From positions 62,001-126,000 of the forward strand of contig NZ_BQYJ01000008.1 in assembly GCF_023168165.1 (NCBI RefSeq): DNA of 64,000 bases, read 5' to 3'. The DNA is from Niallia sp. NCCP-28. Lineage in GTDB: Bacteria > Bacillota > Bacilli > Bacillales > Cytobacillaceae. The notes under the pieces are model-generated. The model was given only the letters and a program-made list of their open reading frames with translations, made no database searches and was not told where the DNA came from. Of this stretch, positions 17,722 to 25,864 are shown piece after piece; position 1 is the first letter of the stretch, and each line of letters begins with the position of its first letter. Made by a program: the position numbers and the translations under genes.

Positions 17722-17749
17722 TTTTCTAATCAAACGTTTGATTAGAAAA
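17722..17749. promoter_or_regulatory. 28-bp perfect palindrome upstream of ykvU
   Basis: TTTTCTAATCAAAC / GTTTGATTAGAAAA is a perfect 14-bp inverted repeat with no spacer, centred on CG, about 150 bp before the ykvU start and just beyond the lia operon terminator. No T-run follows on the minus strand, which argues for a protein-binding operator rather than a second terminator. The central AAACGTTT resembles LacI-family sites, but I cannot name the factor. Confidence 0.5.
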
Positions 17750-17761
17750 AGAAACAAAAAA

Positions 17762-17783
17762 AGCCTAAACAATTGTTTAGGCT
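17762..17783 (-). terminator. terminator of the liaFSR transcript
   Basis: AGCCTAAACAA / TTGTTTAGGCT is a perfect palindrome flanked by seven T on the minus strand after the hairpin and by a T-run on the other side too, so it works in both directions. It lies 20 nt after the liaR stop. Confidence 0.85.
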
Positions 17784-17802
17784 TTTTTTGTTCGAGTTTC
17801 AA

Positions 17803-18435
17803 TTATTCTACCAGAGAATGCTTAAATGCATAGATTACTGCTTGTGTCCTATCTTGCACTTCGAGTTTACTCAAAATATTGCTGACATGTGTTTTTACTG
17901 TTTTAATAGCAATAAATAGCTGATCAGCAATTTCCTGATTGCTTTTCCCTTCAGCCATTAGCAATAAAATTTCCATTTCTCTAGCTGTTAATTCTTCATG
18001 AAGCAAAACTTGTTTTTTTTGCCTCATCTTTATCATCATTTTTCCTGTTACTTCCGGCTCCAATACACTTTGTCCATGAAAAGTAGCTCTCACTGCATCT
18101 GCAATTTCACTTGCTTTTGAGGTTTTTAGCATATAGCTTGATGCACCTGCTTCGAGTGCAGGATATACTTTTTCATCATCAAGAAAACTTGTGACAATAA
18201 TAATTTTTGCTTCCGGCCAATCTTCCATTATTTGTCTTGTTGCCTCTATACCATCCATTTCAGGCATTACTAAATCCATCAGTATAATATCTGGACGCAA
18301 GCTTAAAGCTAATTGCACAGCCTTTCTACCATTATCTGCTTCTCCTACTACCTCTATATCTGATTGTGCAGACAAGTAAGATGACACGCCAATCCGCACC
18401 ATTTCATGATCATCAACAAATAGAACTTTAATCAA
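17803..18435 (-). CDS. liaR: response regulator LiaR (NarL/FixJ family)
   Basis: DNA-binding response regulator of the cell-envelope stress system LiaFSR. The receiver domain (residues 1-120) has the acidic pocket [11 protein letters not shown], the phospho-acceptor Asp54 in [12 protein letters not shown] and the conserved Lys in MLKTSKASE. The C-terminal LuxR-type helix-turn-helix (about 145-205) reads [20 protein letters not shown], then [14 protein letters not shown]. The gene follows liaS by 3 nt. In B. subtilis its target is the liaIH operon, which lies just upstream here. Confidence 0.93.
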   Translation of the reverse strand: MIKVLFVDDHEMVRIGVSSYLSAQSDIEVVGEADNGRKAVQLALSLRPDIILMDLVMPEMDGIEATRQIMEDWPEAKIIIVTSFLDDEKVYPALEAGASSYMLKTSKASEIADAVRATFHGQSVLEPEVTGKMMIKMRQKKQVLLHEELTAREMEILLLMAEGKSNQEIADQLFIAIKTVKTHVSNILSKLEVQDRTQAVIYAFKHSLVE

Positions 18436-18438
18436 TCC

Positions 18439-19476
18439 TTATCTCTCCTTATTTGTTAGCAGCGGCACTTTCGCTTCTAAGCGAGTTCCCTTTTGCGCTA
18501 AACTGATAATCTTTAATTTACCGCCAATCTCTGCTGCCCTCTCATACATATTTTGCAGCCCATATGATCCTGCTTTGCGCTTTTCTACATCAAAGCCAAT
18601 GCCATCATCTACTATGCGCATAATTATAAATCCTTCTCTTTTCATTAGCCGTACTTCTAATTTTTTTGCTTTGGCATGGCGTAATGTATTGGAAACGGAT
18701 TCTTGGAGAATTCGGAACAGATGATCCTCCATTCCTTTATCAAGCTGCAATTCCTCTAATTCCCATGATATGTCTAATATAACCTTTTGCAGTAATTCTG
18801 ATAAAAGCTCAATAATTCCTTCTTTTAATGTTTTCCCATTCAGAGCCGCTGGTCGCAAGTGAAGCAATAATGCCCTCATCTCTGTCTGTGATTGATGAAT
18901 AGTCTCTTCTACTAACTTTAATTGTTTTGTTTCTACATTATCGGATTTTGGCCTTGTTTCATTTATAGCCGATAAGAGCATTGATGCTGCAAACAATTGC
19001 TGACTAACAGAATCATGAAGTTCTCTCGCCAGCCGATTGCGTTCTTGAGTAATAATGGTTTGTACTCTTACCTCTTGATTTTCCACCTGTTCATTAACAA
19101 GCCGCTGTGATAATTTTGTTTGCTCCATTAATTGCGTTTGTAGACGTTTTATTTTTTTGACCAAACCACTTATTTCTTCTAAAAAATGGGAAACAGTATG
19201 AATTTCTTTTGAATTTCCATCAAAATGATCAATAGATGTTTCCAAAGCATCTATTTGTTTTTTCCAGGAATACCCTGTTGCTACTCCAAAAAGAACTCCA
19301 ATTGCGATTGCAGCCGTAGTAACAAATAATAAAAATGGAATTCCCATTAACTCTTTATCCCATAATTGGATCCAATCTTTTGGAGGAAAAACGAACATAT
19401 AGCTTCCAGATAGAAAAAGAAGAAAAACTAATGATGCGCTAACTCCCCAAACAATTTGCCTTTGGACAATGCTCAT
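18439..19476 (-). CDS. liaS: sensor histidine kinase LiaS
   Basis: Membrane kinase of the HisKA_3 type (345 aa). Two N-terminal membrane helices (about 10-30 and 47-67) enclose a very short outer loop, as in intramembrane-sensing kinases responding to cell-wall antibiotics. A coiled coil follows, then the phospho-acceptor His154 in RLARELHDSVSQQ and the ATPase domain with ILQESVSNTLRHAKAKK (N box) and IVDDGIGFD (G1 box). Its start overlaps the liaF stop by 4 nt, indicating coupled translation with its inhibitor LiaF. Confidence 0.93.
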   Translation of the reverse strand: MSIVQRQIVWGVSASLVFLLFLSGSYMFVFPPKDWIQLWDKELMGIPFLLFVTTAAIAIGVLFGVATGYSWKKQIDALETSIDHFDGNSKEIHTVSHFLEEISGLVKKIKRLQTQLMEQTKLSQRLVNEQVENQEVRVQTIITQERNRLARELHDSVSQQLFAASMLLSAINETRPKSDNVETKQLKLVEETIHQSQTEMRALLLHLRPAALNGKTLKEGIIELLSELLQKVILDISWELEELQLDKGMEDHLFRILQESVSNTLRHAKAKKLEVRLMKREGFIIMRIVDDGIGFDVEKRKAGSYGLQNMYERAAEIGGKLKIISLAQKGTRLEAKVPLLTNKER

Positions 19477-20207
19477 ATTCTTTTCACCTCTAAATTGCCT
19501 GTAGCAAAACTGGTGAAAATTTTCACCCTGGTTTCTGCTGAGTCAAATGTCGATGGTCTTATTTGGATATTTCTATTTATTACATGACTTTCTTGCTCCC
19601 CAAATATATTATAAGATCCAAATAGGACAGAATGATGAACACTTGCTTCTATATCATAAGGAACATATATCTTTACATTTCCAACCATATTTTTGATGAA
19701 AATGACTGTTTCTCCTGCCGGAAGCACGGTATAGCTCAAATCAATTACTGTATCTGATATTCCAGCTTGTATATTTATATCATTCCACTCATAGACATGA
19801 TCTGGCGTTTCATTGCGCTGAAATAATTGATTTTGGAAAAAAGGTTTTTTGATTACTATTTCAGACGTGTCAGTTGATTGTTTTTTTTCTTTTACTATCG
19901 GCATAATGGATTCAGAAGCCTTATTTTTTTTAAGATAGATAATAATATAATAAATCACTATGCTTATCACTAAAAATTTGAATGTAAACATATTAAAAAT
20001 ACTTATAAACAGGATAAATAACCCAATCCAAAAAAGCAGTTTCCCCATTTTCCCTTTTTGCCCTTGTCTAGAAAAATAAATCATTCCAATTGCAATAAAA
20101 AAAGAAAATATAATGCCTGGATTAAAGACAAACACTTCTAACAACAGGATAATTCCCCCGATTAAAATGACCCAATTGGCATAATTATCTTTTAGTCTTT
20201 GAAACAA
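19473..20207 (-). CDS. liaF: LiaF, membrane inhibitor of LiaS/LiaR
   Basis: Membrane protein (244 aa) that keeps LiaS inactive without envelope stress. The N-terminal third has about four hydrophobic segments (NWVILIGGIILLLEVFVF, GIIFSFFIAIGMIYF, LLFWIGLFILFISIF and FLVISIVIYYIIIYL). The C-terminal half is the cell-wall-active antibiotic response beta domain (about 130-244; NIQAGISDTVIDLSYTVLP, VGNVKIYVPYDIEASVHHS). It starts with TTG after GGAGGGACTCGA. The 256-bp gap before it contains the liaIH terminator, so liaFSR probably has its own promoter as well as read-through. Confidence 0.9.
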   Translation of the reverse strand: MFQRLKDNYANWVILIGGIILLLEVFVFNPGIIFSFFIAIGMIYFSRQGQKGKMGKLLFWIGLFILFISIFNMFTFKFLVISIVIYYIIIYLKKNKASESIMPIVKEKKQSTDTSEIVIKKPFFQNQLFQRNETPDHVYEWNDINIQAGISDTVIDLSYTVLPAGETVIFIKNMVGNVKIYVPYDIEASVHHSVLFGSYNIFGEQESHVINRNIQIRPSTFDSAETRVKIFTSFATGNLEVKRI

Positions 20208-20383
20208 TCGAGTCCCTCCGTTCCTTTATTTATTTCGGTTGCTTTGAATAGGGAAAAATAACTTTTATCCTATTCAGAGTAATCGAAAACATCTGCTTTT
20301 ATTCATTAATGATAATGCGAAAAAAATCAAAAAAGCGTATAACTTTTAGGCCTCTAATGACTAAAAGTTCATACAAAAAATTA

Positions 20384-20422
20384 GGCTGATGAAAACATTG
20401 GACCATCTTTTTTCATCAGCCC
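20384..20422 (-). terminator. terminator between liaH and liaF
   Basis: GGCTGATGAAAA / TTTTCATCAGCC stem with a 15-nt loop, followed on the minus strand by TAATTTTTTTG. A second hairpin (AACTTTTAG / CTAAAAGTT, 20341-20369) lies further downstream. Together they should stop most liaIH transcripts before liaFSR. Confidence 0.8.
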
Positions 20423-20463
20423 TTGGCGCATGATTACAGCGCCTTTTTTAGCATACCATTTTT

Positions 20464-21111
20464 TCAAGAAGAAAGTGAATCTTCTTCCTTCTTCATCTTA
20501 TTCTCTAGTTCAGCAATTTTCTCATCGATTGTATATTTGTAATACGACGTATTGATATTTTGTTCGATTGTTTCAATAAACTTCTCAATATCATGAAAAG
20601 AAGATTTTGTATATTCCTCCATATTTTTTTCATCTAATACTTTTTCCATTCTTGTGTGGGCACGAGTAATATTTTCTTTTCCCATCAATTCTAAACGTCT
20701 GATATGCATATCTTTTAATTTATGTGTCATTTCCATATATTTTGTTTCTAGTTCATTTTGCTGCTTCTCTGTAATAGCTAACGATTCTCTTAAGCGCTCA
20801 ACTCTATTAGAGTAATGTGCATGCTCTACTAAAGCAAATTGCTTTAACTCTTCTTCCCCGGCTTTTTCTGCAACTGCCGCTTGTTGTTTTCTCTTTTCAG
20901 CGATTTCTTCTGCCTGCTTTAACTCTTTTTGAAACTCTTCCTTTAATTTTAGCTGGCGCTCTACTAATTGTTTCACTTTTTCTGTTTCTTTTTCACAGTC
21001 TTTTAAATATTGATTAAGCAATCCAATCGGGTTTTTATTTTCTTTTTTATCAAGAATTTCATTCATATCTGCTAATACTGTATTTTTAATTCGATTAAAA
21101 AATTTATTCAT
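20464..21111 (-). CDS. liaH: PspA/IM30 family protein LiaH
   Basis: Phage-shock-type envelope protector (215 aa). Apart from a short start (NKFFNRIKNTVLADMNEILD) the protein is almost entirely charged coiled coil, with heptad-rich stretches such as EFQKELKQAEEIAEKRKQQ and VERLRESLAITEKQQNELE, as expected for large PspA/LiaH ring assemblies that bind the inner face of the stressed membrane. It follows liaI by 20 bp in the same operon and should be strongly induced by LiaR. Confidence 0.92.
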   Translation of the reverse strand: MNKFFNRIKNTVLADMNEILDKKENKNPIGLLNQYLKDCEKETEKVKQLVERQLKLKEEFQKELKQAEEIAEKRKQQAAVAEKAGEEELKQFALVEHAHYSNRVERLRESLAITEKQQNELETKYMEMTHKLKDMHIRRLELMGKENITRAHTRMEKVLDEKNMEEYTKSSFHDIEKFIETIEQNINTSYYKYTIDEKIAELENKMKKEEDSLSS

Positions 21112-21131
21112 TGTTTATTCCCTCTTTCTAT

Positions 21132-21476
21132 TTATCGTTTATTTAATTCATTCCATTGGTTTTCAAAGTTCGTGAATGGATCATTTTCTTTTGTTTTAAC
21201 ACTGGTTGAGTTGTTCCATTTTTTATATACAAGATAAAGAACATACGCTGCTGCTACCCCAATGATAGCAGGAAGATTACTGGCTGTTACAGTTAGCATA
21301 ATAAGCCCTGCAATTCCCCATACTACTTTTTCCCATGTTACTGTACTTTTTACAAATTGCTTAAATACAAGATAGAGAACAGCTGCACTTATCGCTAAAC
21401 CAATAATTGGTCCAAGCTGTGATAATAAAACTATTGCAGCAATACCTCCTACGATTAATAAACCAAATTTTTTCAT
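21132..21476 (-). CDS. liaI: LiaI-like membrane protein
   Basis: Small membrane protein (114 aa) with two pairs of hydrophobic segments (FGLLIVGGIAAIVLLSQLG, GLAISAAVLYLVFKQFV, WGIAGLIMLTVTASNLPAI and GVAAAYVLYLVYKKW) and a polar C-terminal tail. By position in front of liaH it is LiaI, the membrane anchor for LiaH. Ribosome binding site GAAAGGAGCGATTGAG precedes the ATG. The LiaR-dependent promoter should lie in 21477-21640; I did not identify a certain LiaR box. Confidence 0.85.
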   Translation of the reverse strand: MKKFGLLIVGGIAAIVLLSQLGPIIGLAISAAVLYLVFKQFVKSTVTWEKVVWGIAGLIMLTVTASNLPAIIGVAAAYVLYLVYKKWNNSTSVKTKENDPFTNFENQWNELNKR

Positions 21477-21638
21477 CTCAATCGCTCCTTTCTTATCTAC
21501 TATGTTAACTTTCTTAAGTATTTTTCATAACGTGCTTCCGCTTGATTTCTTTCTAAGACTTAAGGCTGAGGATAACTACTACCACAGCAGACTTTACTCA
21601 GCGAGAAGCAGGCTAACCTTCCTGCTGTAACAAATAAA

Positions 21639-21667
21639 AATCCCCTTGCCTAAAAAGCGAGGGGATT
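21639..21667 (-). terminator. terminator of the thi operon
   Basis: Stem AATCCCCTCGC / GCAAGGGGATT (one G-U pair) read on the minus strand, followed by TTTTATTTG. It lies 33 nt after the thiF stop. Confidence 0.85.
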
Positions 21668-21699
21668 GATCTTAATCATCTATTAAATGACTGTATATT

Positions 21700-22707
21700 T
21701 TATCCTAATAATCTATTATATATTTTTTTTGCACTGCTGGACTCAGCTGTTCCATGAATAATGGCACGGCCATCTTTAAAAAGGATAACCCGATACTCTT
21801 CATATTGAAATGAAAGCAAATATGGATTCGCCATCATCTCGGAAACAAGGTTTTTCCATTGGTTAGATAGATATTTTAAATCTAATGCTTTAGGTGCCGG
21901 CGGTCTAATATGGACTGCATCCCTTCCGCATAAAATATCTGCTTTTGTTTGTCTTTCCATAGACAAATAAGGAAACTCTGCTTTTTCTCCACATGTTGGA
22001 CATTGCTTATTTTTCAATTTTAATACATCAATCTCAGCATGCTCCATTTTCCAAATATCAAATGAACGAAGCACTGGCTTTACTGATTGGCCTGTCATAA
22101 TTTGCATGGCTTGTGATACTTGCATGGCTGCTGTCCACTGAACAATTGGACTAATAATGCCAGTTGTATCACACGTAATATTATTCATTGGGATATGATC
22201 TATCAAACAGTGCAGACAAGGTGTTTGATTTGATATAACAGGATACGTTAGCCCATAGCTTGATACACATGCTCCAAAAATAAATGGTATATCATATTTA
22301 ATAGCTGCATCATTGATTACTAATCTTGTTTCAAAATTATCGGTAGCATCCATAATAATGGATATATTATCCAACATCATCTCGATATTTTGGAAACTGA
22401 TATCAGCCATTATTCCTTTTATTGTGATGCTGCTGTTTATCTTTTTCAACCTATTTTCAGCGGCAATTGCTTTAGGAAGTTTAAGCTTTGCATCTTCTTC
22501 TGTATATAATAGTTGTCTGTGCAAATTGCTGGATTCCACATAATCACGATCAACAATGGTAATTGCTCCTATGCCTGCTCTAACAAGCATTTCTGCGATG
22601 GAAGAGCCCAATGCCCCTGCACCAAAAATGATAGCATGATTATTTTCTAACTTATTTTGCCCAGCTCTCCCAAGAAACAGTTCTTGTTTAAAATAACGGT
22701 GTGTCAA
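21700..22707 (-). CDS. thiF: sulfur carrier ThiS adenylyltransferase ThiF
   Basis: E1-like enzyme (335 aa) that adenylates the C-terminal Gly of ThiS with ATP as the first step of thiocarboxylate formation. It has the nucleotide loop [20 protein letters not shown] (about 27-46), [16 protein letters not shown], and zinc-binding cysteine pairs CLHC and CPTC. The C-terminal extension is like that of B. subtilis ThiF. It starts with TTG, overlapping the thiG stop by 4 nt after GGGGATGATTACATC. Last gene of the operon. Confidence 0.93.
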   Translation of the reverse strand: MTHRYFKQELFLGRAGQNKLENNHAIIFGAGALGSSIAEMLVRAGIGAITIVDRDYVESSNLHRQLLYTEEDAKLKLPKAIAAENRLKKINSSITIKGIMADISFQNIEMMLDNISIIMDATDNFETRLVINDAAIKYDIPFIFGACVSSYGLTYPVISNQTPCLHCLIDHIPMNNITCDTTGIISPIVQWTAAMQVSQAMQIMTGQSVKPVLRSFDIWKMEHAEIDVLKLKNKQCPTCGEKAEFPYLSMERQTKADILCGRDAVHIRPPAPKALDLKYLSNQWKNLVSEMMANPYLLSFQYEEYRVILFKDGRAIIHGTAESSSAKKIYNRLLG

Positions 22708-23483
22708 GATGTAATCATCCCCGTCAATGGACTGCTCGCTACTCCATAACTTTTTTCCTTTATTCTGCCTGCTTCATAGCCAAATCTGCCTGCTTCAATG
22801 GCCAATTTCATTGCCAATGCCATTTTCACTGGATCATTCGCATTGGATACCGCGGTATTTAAAAGTACACCATCTGCTCCAAGCTCCATTGCATATGCAG
22901 CATCTTTCGGTGAGCCAATGCCTGCATCAATAATAACAGGAACAGAACTTTGGTCGATGATAAACTGTAGATTTAGTGGATTAATAATGCCTTTTCCTGA
23001 ACCAATCGGAGAAGCCCCCGGCATAATTCCATGCACACCTAGTTCTTCTAATCGTCTAGCCAATACAACATCATCTGAAGTGTATGGAAGCACAATAAAT
23101 CCCTCTTCTAACAGCATTTCAGATGCTTTTAGTGTTTCCACTGGATCAGGCAACAGCGATTTATCACAGCCAATTACTTCTACCTTAATCATATCGCATA
23201 AACCAGAACTTTTAGCTAATTTTGCGATTCTTACCGCTTCTTCTGCTGTTTTTGCACCCGCTGTATTTGGCAGAAGCGTATAGCGGCTTAAATCTAATTG
23301 CTCTAAAAAGTTAGGCTGTGACTGTTCAAATATATTCATTCTGCGAACAGCAAAAGTCAATATTTCACTACCAGATACTGCCACTGCTTCTTTTTGGACC
23401 TCAAATGATGGATATTTGCCTGTTCCTAAAAGTAATCTTGATTGAAATGTACGATTTGCAATTTTCAGCATTTTCATTTTCAT
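22704..23483 (-). CDS. thiG: thiazole synthase ThiG
   Basis: TIM-barrel enzyme (259 aa) that condenses 1-deoxy-D-xylulose 5-phosphate, dehydroglycine and ThiS thiocarboxylate into the thiazole phosphate. The imine-forming lysine is Lys100 in [18 protein letters not shown]. The phosphate-binding loops are [14 protein letters not shown] and [13 protein letters not shown], and [13 protein letters not shown] is also typical. 4-nt overlaps with thiS and thiF indicate coupled translation of the complex partners. Confidence 0.95.
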   Translation of the reverse strand: MKMKMLKIANRTFQSRLLLGTGKYPSFEVQKEAVAVSGSEILTFAVRRMNIFEQSQPNFLEQLDLSRYTLLPNTAGAKTAEEAVRIAKLAKSSGLCDMIKVEVIGCDKSLLPDPVETLKASEMLLEEGFIVLPYTSDDVVLARRLEELGVHGIMPGASPIGSGKGIINPLNLQFIIDQSSVPVIIDAGIGSPKDAAYAMELGADGVLLNTAVSNANDPVKMALAMKLAIEAGRFGYEAGRIKEKSYGVASSPLTGMITS

Positions 23484-23683
23484 CCTCCTCCTACAAAATG
23501 AATAAGTTCAACAGCATCTCCATCTTTCAAATCTTGAATAGAATACTGTTCCTTTTCGATAATATCTTTATTTATTTCTACAATAACAATCCGATTCTGC
23601 AACTCAAAAAATGCTAATAAATCTGCTACTGTTTCTATATGATCTGTCAGCTCTTGCGATTTTCCATTTAACTGAATAATCAA
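23480..23683 (-). CDS. thiS: sulfur carrier protein ThiS
   Basis: Ubiquitin-fold sulfur carrier of 67 aa ending in the required Gly-Gly (HFVGGG), which ThiF adenylates and which then carries sulfur as a thiocarboxylate to ThiG. It starts with TTG at 23683 after the strong ribosome binding site GAGGAGGTAAAACT, overlapping the thiO stop by 4 nt. Confidence 0.93.
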   Translation of the reverse strand: MIIQLNGKSQELTDHIETVADLLAFFELQNRIVIVEINKDIIEKEQYSIQDLKDGDAVELIHFVGGG

Positions 23684-24810
23684 AGTTTTACCTCCTCTAG
23701 TTCAGTACTTTTGTTTATGCTTCGTTCAACTTTAAAAGCCTCTATCCATTTTTTATCAACAGGATTTCCAAGCAATAAATCTCGCACCATTTTTCCTGTA
23801 GCTGGTGCTAATAAAATTCCGTTTCTTTGATGGCCAGCTGCAAAATATAACCCTTTCATTTCGGGATGCTCCCCGATAAATGGATTTCCATCAAAAGTCT
23901 GTGGCCTAAGTCCAGCCCAACAATTAGTCATTTTCATATCTTTTATGGCTGGAATCATTTCTTTTGCCTTTTTAATCACACTTTCTATACCCTCAAGAGT
24001 CGGCTTTTCGTTCCAGTCATTCCATTTTTTAGTGGCACCAATAATAAGTTGACCATTATTTCTTGGAACAATGTAATGCTGGTCATGGAAAATCGAGTGC
24101 TTTAATGGCATTTCCTCATTCATTGCAGCAATACATTCTCCTTTTACAGGAATAATCCGATTAGTTAATCCCATCTGCTGAAAAAAAGAATTACTCCAGA
24201 CCCCACTAGCGATAACTACTTGAGCAGCCGTAAAATCTCCTCTAGAAGTTTTGATCTTATATTGGCTGTCTTGCTTTGTTATTTCTGATACATTTGTATA
24301 TTCAAAGATTTCTGCTCCGAGCGTTTGAGCACCTTTACTAAATCCATTACATGCCGCAATTGGGGTAATATGTACATCCTCTTTTAGAAATGCTGCACCT
24401 ATTATGCTTTTTGTAAGAGCAGGCACTTTTTCATTCGCTTCTTCCCTATTAAGCCATTCAACCGTTGGCAGCTCGTAAATGGATGCCATCTCTTGTTTTT
24501 CTGATGCAGAAAAAGCTAGCTTTAAAAGTCCCCCTCTTTTCATTTCAAAGTCGACTCCAGCCAACTCCTTTATTTCTCCATATAGCTCTTGATATAAAAG
24601 TTGACTGCTTCTTGCAAAAGGGTATAACTGCTTAAACTCCTTATACTCTGAGTGAGCCCCTAGCATTCCTGCTGCAGCACTGGTAGATTTGCCGCCAATA
24701 CTCTGACTCTCTAATACTGCAACATTCGCATTTTCTTTCGCAAGATAATAGGCAATGGCACACCCTATTATTCCGCCTCCTACTACAACCATATCAAAGT
24801 GCTGTTTCAC
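23680..24810 (-). CDS. thiO: glycine oxidase ThiO
   Basis: FAD-dependent oxidase (376 aa) that oxidises glycine to dehydroglycine for the thiazole ring. The N-terminal FAD loop is VVVGGGIIGCAIAYYLAKEN, followed by STSAAAGMLGAHSE, and the C-terminal DAAO-type motif is FAAGHQRNGILLAPATG. I place the start at GTG 24810 (VKQHFD), aligned with the start of B. subtilis GoxB: AAAGGTG then lies 9 nt upstream and it shares a 4-nt GTGA overlap with tenI, like every other junction of the operon. A longer open frame begins at 24822. Confidence 0.92.
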   Translation of the reverse strand: MKQHFDMVVVGGGIIGCAIAYYLAKENANVAVLESQSIGGKSTSAAAGMLGAHSEYKEFKQLYPFARSSQLLYQELYGEIKELAGVDFEMKRGGLLKLAFSASEKQEMASIYELPTVEWLNREEANEKVPALTKSIIGAAFLKEDVHITPIAACNGFSKGAQTLGAEIFEYTNVSEITKQDSQYKIKTSRGDFTAAQVVIASGVWSNSFFQQMGLTNRIIPVKGECIAAMNEEMPLKHSIFHDQHYIVPRNNGQLIIGATKKWNDWNEKPTLEGIESVIKKAKEMIPAIKDMKMTNCWAGLRPQTFDGNPFIGEHPEMKGLYFAAGHQRNGILLAPATGKMVRDLLLGNPVDKKWIEAFKVERSINKSTELEEVKL

Positions 24811-25412
24811 AACCTCCAACACCTTTCATTTAGTTTTTTTACAGATTCTAAAGGATTGGATGAAGAAAATATTGCTGACATAACCGCAACTCCATCTGCT
24901 CCTAAATCTGCTAATTGCTCCACACGGCCTTCTGTAATTCCACCAATGACAAAAAGAGGAATAGATAGCTGCTTTTTTATTTTCTTAATGGACTGCAGTT
25001 CAATAGGCGGTTTCCCTTTTTTGCTGTTTGTCTGAAAACAATGTCCGTATAAAACATAATCCGCTTTATTTTTTTGTGCTATTTGCGCCTCTTCCTGACT
25101 ATGTACAGACACACCTGCAAAATACTGAGGATTTAGATGTTTTACTTGCTCCACAGGCAGTCCATTTCCAGGCAGATGAACGCTCTTAATATTTAAAAGA
25201 GCAGCAACATCTACCCGATCATTTATAATTAATTTTTCCTTTGCTACTCCCTCATCTATTAATCGCTTACATAGTGTATATACTTCATTTGCTGTTCTGC
25301 TTTTTTCTCTAATTTGTATATAGTCTACATATTCATGTATTTTTAAAATAATTGACATCAATTTCTCTATGCCATGCTGATTATTGGTAACAGCCATTAA
25401 TTTTATCTTCAT
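24807..25412 (-). CDS. tenI: thiazole tautomerase TenI
   Basis: ThiE-like TIM barrel (201 aa) that aromatises the thiazole tautomer made by ThiG. The fold marks are MAVTNNQHG, YIQIREKSRTANEVY, INDRVDVAALL, VHLPGNGL and the end VIGGITEGRVEQLADLGADG. The loop YGHCFQTNSKKGKPP has the TenI-type histidine rather than the ThiE pattern, and the operon position matches B. subtilis tenI-goxB-thiSGF. It is the first gene after the TPP riboswitch. tenA and thiD, which flank these genes in B. subtilis, are not here. Confidence 0.88.
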   Translation of the reverse strand: MKIKLMAVTNNQHGIEKLMSIILKIHEYVDYIQIREKSRTANEVYTLCKRLIDEGVAKEKLIINDRVDVAALLNIKSVHLPGNGLPVEQVKHLNPQYFAGVSVHSQEEAQIAQKNKADYVLYGHCFQTNSKKGKPPIELQSIKKIKKQLSIPLFVIGGITEGRVEQLADLGADGVAVMSAIFSSSNPLESVKKLNERCWRL

Positions 25413-25526
25413 CTCCTCCTCTTCATAAAAGTAAATTTCTGAACCATTAAGATAATAAAATAAAATGAGAATTCAATCGGTAGAGGCCAAAGGCCCATTA
25501 AATAGTGATAAATTTCCTCATAAAAA

Positions 25527-25556
25527 AGCCACTTTCCTATTCAAAGGAAAGTGGCT
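25527..25556 (-). terminator. riboswitch-controlled terminator of the thi operon leader
   Basis: Perfect 12-bp stem AGCCACTTTCCT / AGGAAAGTGGCT with a 6-nt loop, followed on the minus strand by TTTTTTA. Its first arm is complementary over 10 nt (CCACTTTCCT) to the 3' strand of riboswitch helix P1, giving an antiterminator when thiamine pyrophosphate is absent. Confidence 0.85.
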
Positions 25557-25631
25557 GTAAATTACAATACATAAACATTTATATATACATTATGAACATT
25601 ACATTAATGCACAGATAAATAAAATATATTC

Positions 25632-25725
25632 CACTTTCCTACGCAGGTACGAACCTGTTCAGGTTTTGAGGGTTTAAAAGTAGCTACTTTTTTCTCAGCC
25701 CTTATCAAGGGATCCCCTAGTGATG
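25632..25725 (-). promoter_or_regulatory. TPP (THI-box) riboswitch
   Basis: Read on the minus strand the leader has all conserved TPP elements in order: CACTAGGGG (P1/J), GGGCTGAGA (pyrimidine-sensing arm), ACCCTCAAAACCTGAACAGG, and GTACCTGCGTAGGAAAGTGG (pyrophosphate arm and P1 3' strand). Binding of TPP closes P1 and frees the downstream terminator arm, switching off tenI-thiO-thiS-thiG-thiF. The transcript start must lie upstream, near 25740-25800. Confidence 0.95.
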
Positions 25726-25864
25726 CTTAATATATAATGAATTTACCCATATCTTAACATATACAAATATTTTTTCAATAAAAGCAGGACTTTTTTTTTA
25801 TATAAATTTTTCAAATGTTTTTGCAGAATATCTTTTTCAGTACGTTCATTTCTTAGAAAAAAAA

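Noticed and set aside
17734-17737. Catabolite-response (cre) reading of the ykvU palindrome
   Set aside because: The core AAACGTTT fits, but the flanks (TC...GA instead of TG...CA) do not match the cre consensus.
22798-23283. 161-codon frame opposite thiG
   Set aside because: Mirrors codon bias of the well-supported thiG; no ribosome binding site or recognisable protein.
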